Below are positions 31,268-34,055 of a stretch of 34,055 nucleotides of DNA, one piece after another. Source of the DNA: Treponema sp. (GTDB taxonomy: Bacteria > Spirochaetota > Spirochaetia > Treponematales > Treponemataceae); contig JAFPUF010000104.1 in assembly GCA_017395545.1 (NCBI GenBank), positions 1 through 34,055 on the forward strand, given 5' to 3'. The position numbers were made by a program, and so were the translations under genes. The notes under the pieces are model-generated. The model worked only from the letters and a program-made list of their open reading frames with translations, was not told the DNA's origin and did no database searches. Each line of letters starts with the position of its first letter. The stretch's first letter is position 1.

Positions 31268-33439
31268 ATGGTAGTCTCTATGCGGAAAAAAAACATGAAA
31301 AACTGGATTAAAAAAGCAATCAGCCGTGCCGATGTTGGTGCGCTATACGATAAATTTGGCGTAAATGCCCTTACAGCCGCTATTCTTGCCAGGCGTGGAA
31401 TTACCGAAGGGGGCGACGTTCAGTTCTTTCTGGAAGATGACCTTCGTTTCATGCACAGTCCTTTTCTTTTTAACAATATGGAAGATGCCGTAGACAGAAT
31501 CCTTCAGGCAAAAGATGAAAACGAGAACGTTCTGATTTTCGGTGATCGTGACGTAGACGGAATCACGGCAACCACGGTTCTTTACGACTGCCTCACAGGT
31601 CTTGGAATAAATGTAAAATGGCGGCTCCCTTCAGGAACAGACCCCTACGGCCTCAATAAAAATGCCGTTGATGATTTTGAAAAAGATTTCGGCTCTTTAA
31701 TAATCACTGTAGACTGCGGCATTTCAAATGTCGAGGAGATTACTTACGCCACCCAGAAGGGAATGGATGTCATAGTCCTTGACCACCACACGCCTCCGGA
31801 AGTTCTGCCTTCTCCAGCCATTATCGTAAATCCTAAATGCGAGGATTCCGGTTATCCTTTTAAAGACATTTCAGGTTGTGCAGTTGTTTACAAGGTCGTT
31901 ACGGCACTGCGTTTCGCCCAGTCTGAGCTTTACAAAAACGAAATCGCACTTCTTACGGCTCTTCCTTCTTCCGACGGCTCTTCATGTGAAATCGAAGTCT
32001 TAAAACTTGAGAATCTTGTCGAAAAGGCAAGCCTTAAAGAAACTGTCACAGCCGGAACTCCTGTCTCTTCTACGAAACTCGTTGATTTTTTACGAGGACA
32101 GCAGATTTTTGTCTGGGATGAAAAACAGACAGCTTCCCTGCTTTTCCAGATTTTCGGAAGCGGTGCGGAATTCAATTTTGCCGATTTAAAATCCCTCCTT
32201 GCAAAAGAGCCTTCTCTCGCTCCGATTTCTTCATTCTCCCTGTCTCAGCTAAAATCAAAATCAAAACTGGCCCGCTATAACCCGGAACAGGATTCTGAAA
32301 TCAGGGGATTCTGCAATATCTTTGTCACTTTCATAAATCACCAGCTTCAGAAACAGTTCCCGTCTTTCAAAGAGTCTGATGAACGCGACCTTGAGCTTGT
32401 GGCACTGGCCGCCCTTGCTGATATCATGCCTCTTAAAAACGAAAACAGAATTTTTATCCGGAAGGGAATCGAGGCGATGAACAAAGGAAAAGCCCGTGAA
32501 GGACTCAGGGAGCTTCTTTCAATGCAGAATCTTCTCGGAAAGCGCATTACGGCAACTGACCTTTCCTGGAACATAAACCCTGCTCTGAACGCTACGGGAC
32601 GACTTGGTCAGCCTGAAATTGGTCTCGAGCTGTTCCTTGAAAAAAATCCTGAGAAACGTACGGAGATCGCCAGAAAAATCATCGAGATGAATAACAGGCG
32701 CAAGGAGCTCGGAAATGAGGGCTGGAACTATGCCGTGCTTCAGGCGAAAGAAAGCATTGAAAAATACGGCGGAAAACTCTGTGTCATCATAGATGAGCGG
32801 ATTAACCGCGGAGTCTCGGGCACAATAGCCGGAAAACTCGTGAACGTTTACGACATTCCTGCTATGGCCATAACTTTCGTTGAGGACAATGCAATCGGCT
32901 CCATGCGCAGCTGCCGTGGTTTTGAGGTTCTCTCGCTCCTCGACAAAATGGCAGATCTTTTTGTGAGTTACGGCGGACACGCCTATGCGGCGGGTTTCAC
33001 TTTCAAAAAAGAGCGTCTTCCGGAATTCCTTGCTGCCCTTGACAAGTTTGTTCCCGAAATTGAACTTTCTTCTTCCGATTCTCAGAGCATCAATATTGAC
33101 GCTGAAATTCCTGAGGCTTATTTAAAGCCGGAACTTCTTTCTGTTGTTGATGATTTTGAGCCTTATGGCGAAGAAAACCGTGAGCTTACGTTTATGAGTA
33201 AAAATCTCCGGATTTGTGATGCGATGATTCTTGGAAAGACCGAGCGCCAGCACTTAAAAATCACTTTTGACCTTGGAAAGACAAAGTGGCCGGCGATGTT
33301 CTGGGGCGGTGCAGAGTACTGGAACCGCGATTTTTCAAAAGGGGATATGGTTGACGTGCTTTATCAGGTGAGCCGCAACACCTACAACGGAGTCGAAAGT
33401 CCGCAGCTTATAATCACGGACATCCGGAAATCGCTGTAG
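31268..33439 (+). CDS. recJ: Single-stranded-DNA-specific exonuclease RecJ
   Basis: A 723-residue 5'-3' ssDNA exonuclease of the DHH family, acting in recombination and repair. Metal-binding motifs are in order: GDRDVDG (92-98, usually DxD), ITVDCGIS (146-153), LDHH (171-174), SGCAVVYK (202-209), and ALADIMPL (382-389). NATGRLG (441-447) and GGHAYAAG (near 575) complete the DHHA1 part, and an OB-fold C-terminus follows. About 155 residues (219-373) separate SGCAVVYK from ALADIMPL, much more than in E. coli-type RecJ. Three in-frame ATGs (31268, 31280, 31295) compete and none has a Shine-Dalgarno; by family alignment the third (MKNW) or second is as likely as the first. The stop is followed by the terminal repeat element. 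Confidence 0.93.
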   Translation: MVVSMRKKNMKNWIKKAISRADVGALYDKFGVNALTAAILARRGITEGGDVQFFLEDDLRFMHSPFLFNNMEDAVDRILQAKDENENVLIFGDRDVDGITATTVLYDCLTGLGINVKWRLPSGTDPYGLNKNAVDDFEKDFGSLIITVDCGISNVEEITYATQKGMDVIVLDHHTPPEVLPSPAIIVNPKCEDSGYPFKDISGCAVVYKVVTALRFAQSELYKNEIALLTALPSSDGSSCEIEVLKLENLVEKASLKETVTAGTPVSSTKLVDFLRGQQIFVWDEKQTASLLFQIFGSGAEFNFADLKSLLAKEPSLAPISSFSLSQLKSKSKLARYNPEQDSEIRGFCNIFVTFINHQLQKQFPSFKESDERDLELVALAALADIMPLKNENRIFIRKGIEAMNKGKAREGLRELLSMQNLLGKRITATDLSWNINPALNATGRLGQPEIGLELFLEKNPEKRTEIARKIIEMNNRRKELGNEGWNYAVLQAKESIEKYGGKLCVIIDERINRGVSGTIAGKLVNVYDIPAMAITFVEDNAIGSMRSCRGFEVLSLLDKMADLFVSYGGHAYAAGFTFKKERLPEFLAALDKFVPEIELSSSDSQSINIDAEIPEAYLKPELLSVVDDFEPYGEENRELTFMSKNLRICDAMILGKTERQHLKITFDLGKTKWPAMFWGGAEYWNRDFSKGDMVDVLYQVSRNTYNGVESPQLIITDIRKSL

Positions 33440-33566
33440 GAGTTCTGGCCTGATTGTATTAGGTCAAATGTCGAGTTTTGAATTTACGGGCTTTCCAAAA
33501 ATTGAACTTAATCGCTTACAATCAAAACTTGCTCCCAGCGAGAACACTTCGGCCTCCGTGCCGTGA

Positions 33567-33593
33567 CAAGAATTTTGCTTTGCAAAATTCTTG
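33567..33593. other. Perfect 12-bp hairpin in the terminal element
   Basis: CAAGAATTTTGC (33567-33578) and GCAAAATTCTTG (33582-33593) with a 3-nt loop. No T run follows, so it is not a classic terminator, though it is the first strong stem after recJ. Confidence 0.8.
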
Positions 33594-33661
33594 CGGGATT
33601 ATCTTGCTGTGCGCCACATCCGTGTTGCGGTCACTTCCAACTCGCTCGCCCATAGGGAGCG

Positions 33662-33697
33662 GCCACGAAGTGGCAAAAACCTGTGAGACAGGTTTTT
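33662..33697 (+). other. Two adjacent hairpins in the terminal element
   Basis: GCCAC-GAA-GTGGC (33662-33674) is followed at once by AAAAACCTGT-GAG-ACAGGTTTTT (33675-33697, a 10-bp perfect stem). The second could terminate transcription in either direction because both arms are A/T-rich at the base. Confidence 0.7.
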
Positions 33698-34055
33698 AGC
33701 GATTCTCCCGGAGAGCTATGCTCGCAGGGCGGATTCGTGCCGTAACCTCGCTTCCCGCAAGTTTTCAACAGCGGTAAAGCAAGTTCAATTTTTGCATAAC
33801 TCAGTGATTGCAAAATTCCACATTTTTCCTTCTTTCGGAAGATGATGGTCGAATGGCGAGTTTCCTTTGACGGTCAACTCCAAAAAATGTGGTAGCGTGA
33901 GCAAAAGCAGAAGGTCTTGGAGCAATTGCTCGGCGCGAAGGAGCGCAGCGACTGAGACGGATACCTTATTACCGAGCACCTTGCGAAAAGACCTGCCTTT
34001 TGCGGAAGCGGACACATTTTTTGTTGTCTGTTGATGAAACTCGACATTTGACCTA

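Larger units (their letters stand above)
33460..34055. repeat. Non-coding element bounded by 19-bp terminal inverted repeats
   Basis: The left end (33460-33478) is the exact reverse complement of the right end AAACTCGACATTTGACCTA (34037-34055), which touches the window border, so the repeat may be longer. Inside are nested inverted repeats: 33497-33509 with 33781-33793, 33524-33532 with 33757-33765, 33818-33827 with 33883-33892, 33928-33933 with 33972-33977, and an imperfect pair 33901-33918 with 33986-34003. Only short reading frames (under 80 codons) occur and none looks like a protein. Together with 33440-33459 this is the only gene-free stretch above 300 bp. It resembles a MITE-like or other non-autonomous element; no transposase is present. 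Confidence 0.75.

Noticed and set aside
33478..33699. Small protein gene in the terminal element (73 codons)
   Set aside because: It runs through the perfect hairpins and part of the left inverted repeat, has no ribosome site, and its composition is not protein-like.
33785..34015. Small protein gene on the minus strand of the terminal element (76 codons)
   Set aside because: Its sequence is built from inverted repeats and a Leu-rich repeat-derived stretch; no start signal or family match.

Overview
The window looks like chromosomal DNA of a saccharolytic, motile spirochaete of the Treponema type. I base this on a flagellar FlgF/FlhO-like rod protein, several signal-peptide proteins that match no family I recognise, stand-alone EAL and GAF/HD-GYP signalling proteins, and a glycogen/mannose sugar-nucleotide gene set. 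The species cannot be fixed from the sequence alone. There is no insertion sequence, tRNA, rRNA or CRISPR array that I can support. Almost all DNA is coding. The only stretch over 300 bp without a gene is 33440-34055.

Layout. 1-1879 (minus) is the start of a fused DAHP synthase/prephenate dehydratase-ACT gene, cut by the window edge. Divergent from it are a metallo-beta-lactamase-fold hydrolase and flgF, which meets a J-domain protein gene tail to tail. On the minus strand, 9242-4376 carries two paralogous barrel/transglutaminase-like secreted proteins (one with its catalytic residues lost) followed by glgC. On the plus strand, 9383-17824 carries an OppA-like lipid- or periplasm-exported binding protein, a small alarmone synthetase, polA, coaE and a c-di-GMP phosphodiesterase with a dead GGDEF domain. 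17871-21217 is a complete thiamine uptake operon (thiB-thiP-thiQ) behind a TPP riboswitch. 21305-28480 holds a GT4 glycosyltransferase, a secreted PCMD-family protein, murI, manC, malQ and a secreted protein of unknown function. 31157-28580 (minus) holds a split chromate transporter and a GAF/HD-GYP phosphodiesterase. recJ follows on the plus strand, and the window ends in a 596-bp non-coding element bounded by perfect 19-bp inverted repeats.

Themes. GlgC and MalQ belong to glycogen/maltodextrin metabolism, ManC makes GDP-mannose, MurI supplies D-glutamate for peptidoglycan, and the fused AroF-PheA joins the first aromatic step to the phenylalanine branch. PolA and RecJ are replication/repair enzymes. 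Two phosphodiesterases of different families and a (p)ppGpp synthetase give a second-messenger flavour.

The most unusual signals are: (i) at least six genes whose -10 box lies only 6-8 nt before the start codon with no Shine-Dalgarno sequence, which suggests leaderless mRNAs, two of them divergent within 48 bp; (ii) the terminal-inverted-repeat element at the right end, whose right end has a diverged copy forming the murI promoter; (iii) an in-frame 24-bp tandem repeat inside the polA linker; (iv) a glgC promoter whose -10 box sits in the loop of the preceding gene's terminator; (v) the DAHP synthase/prephenate dehydratase fusion; (vi) the active/inactive transglutaminase-like paralogue pair.
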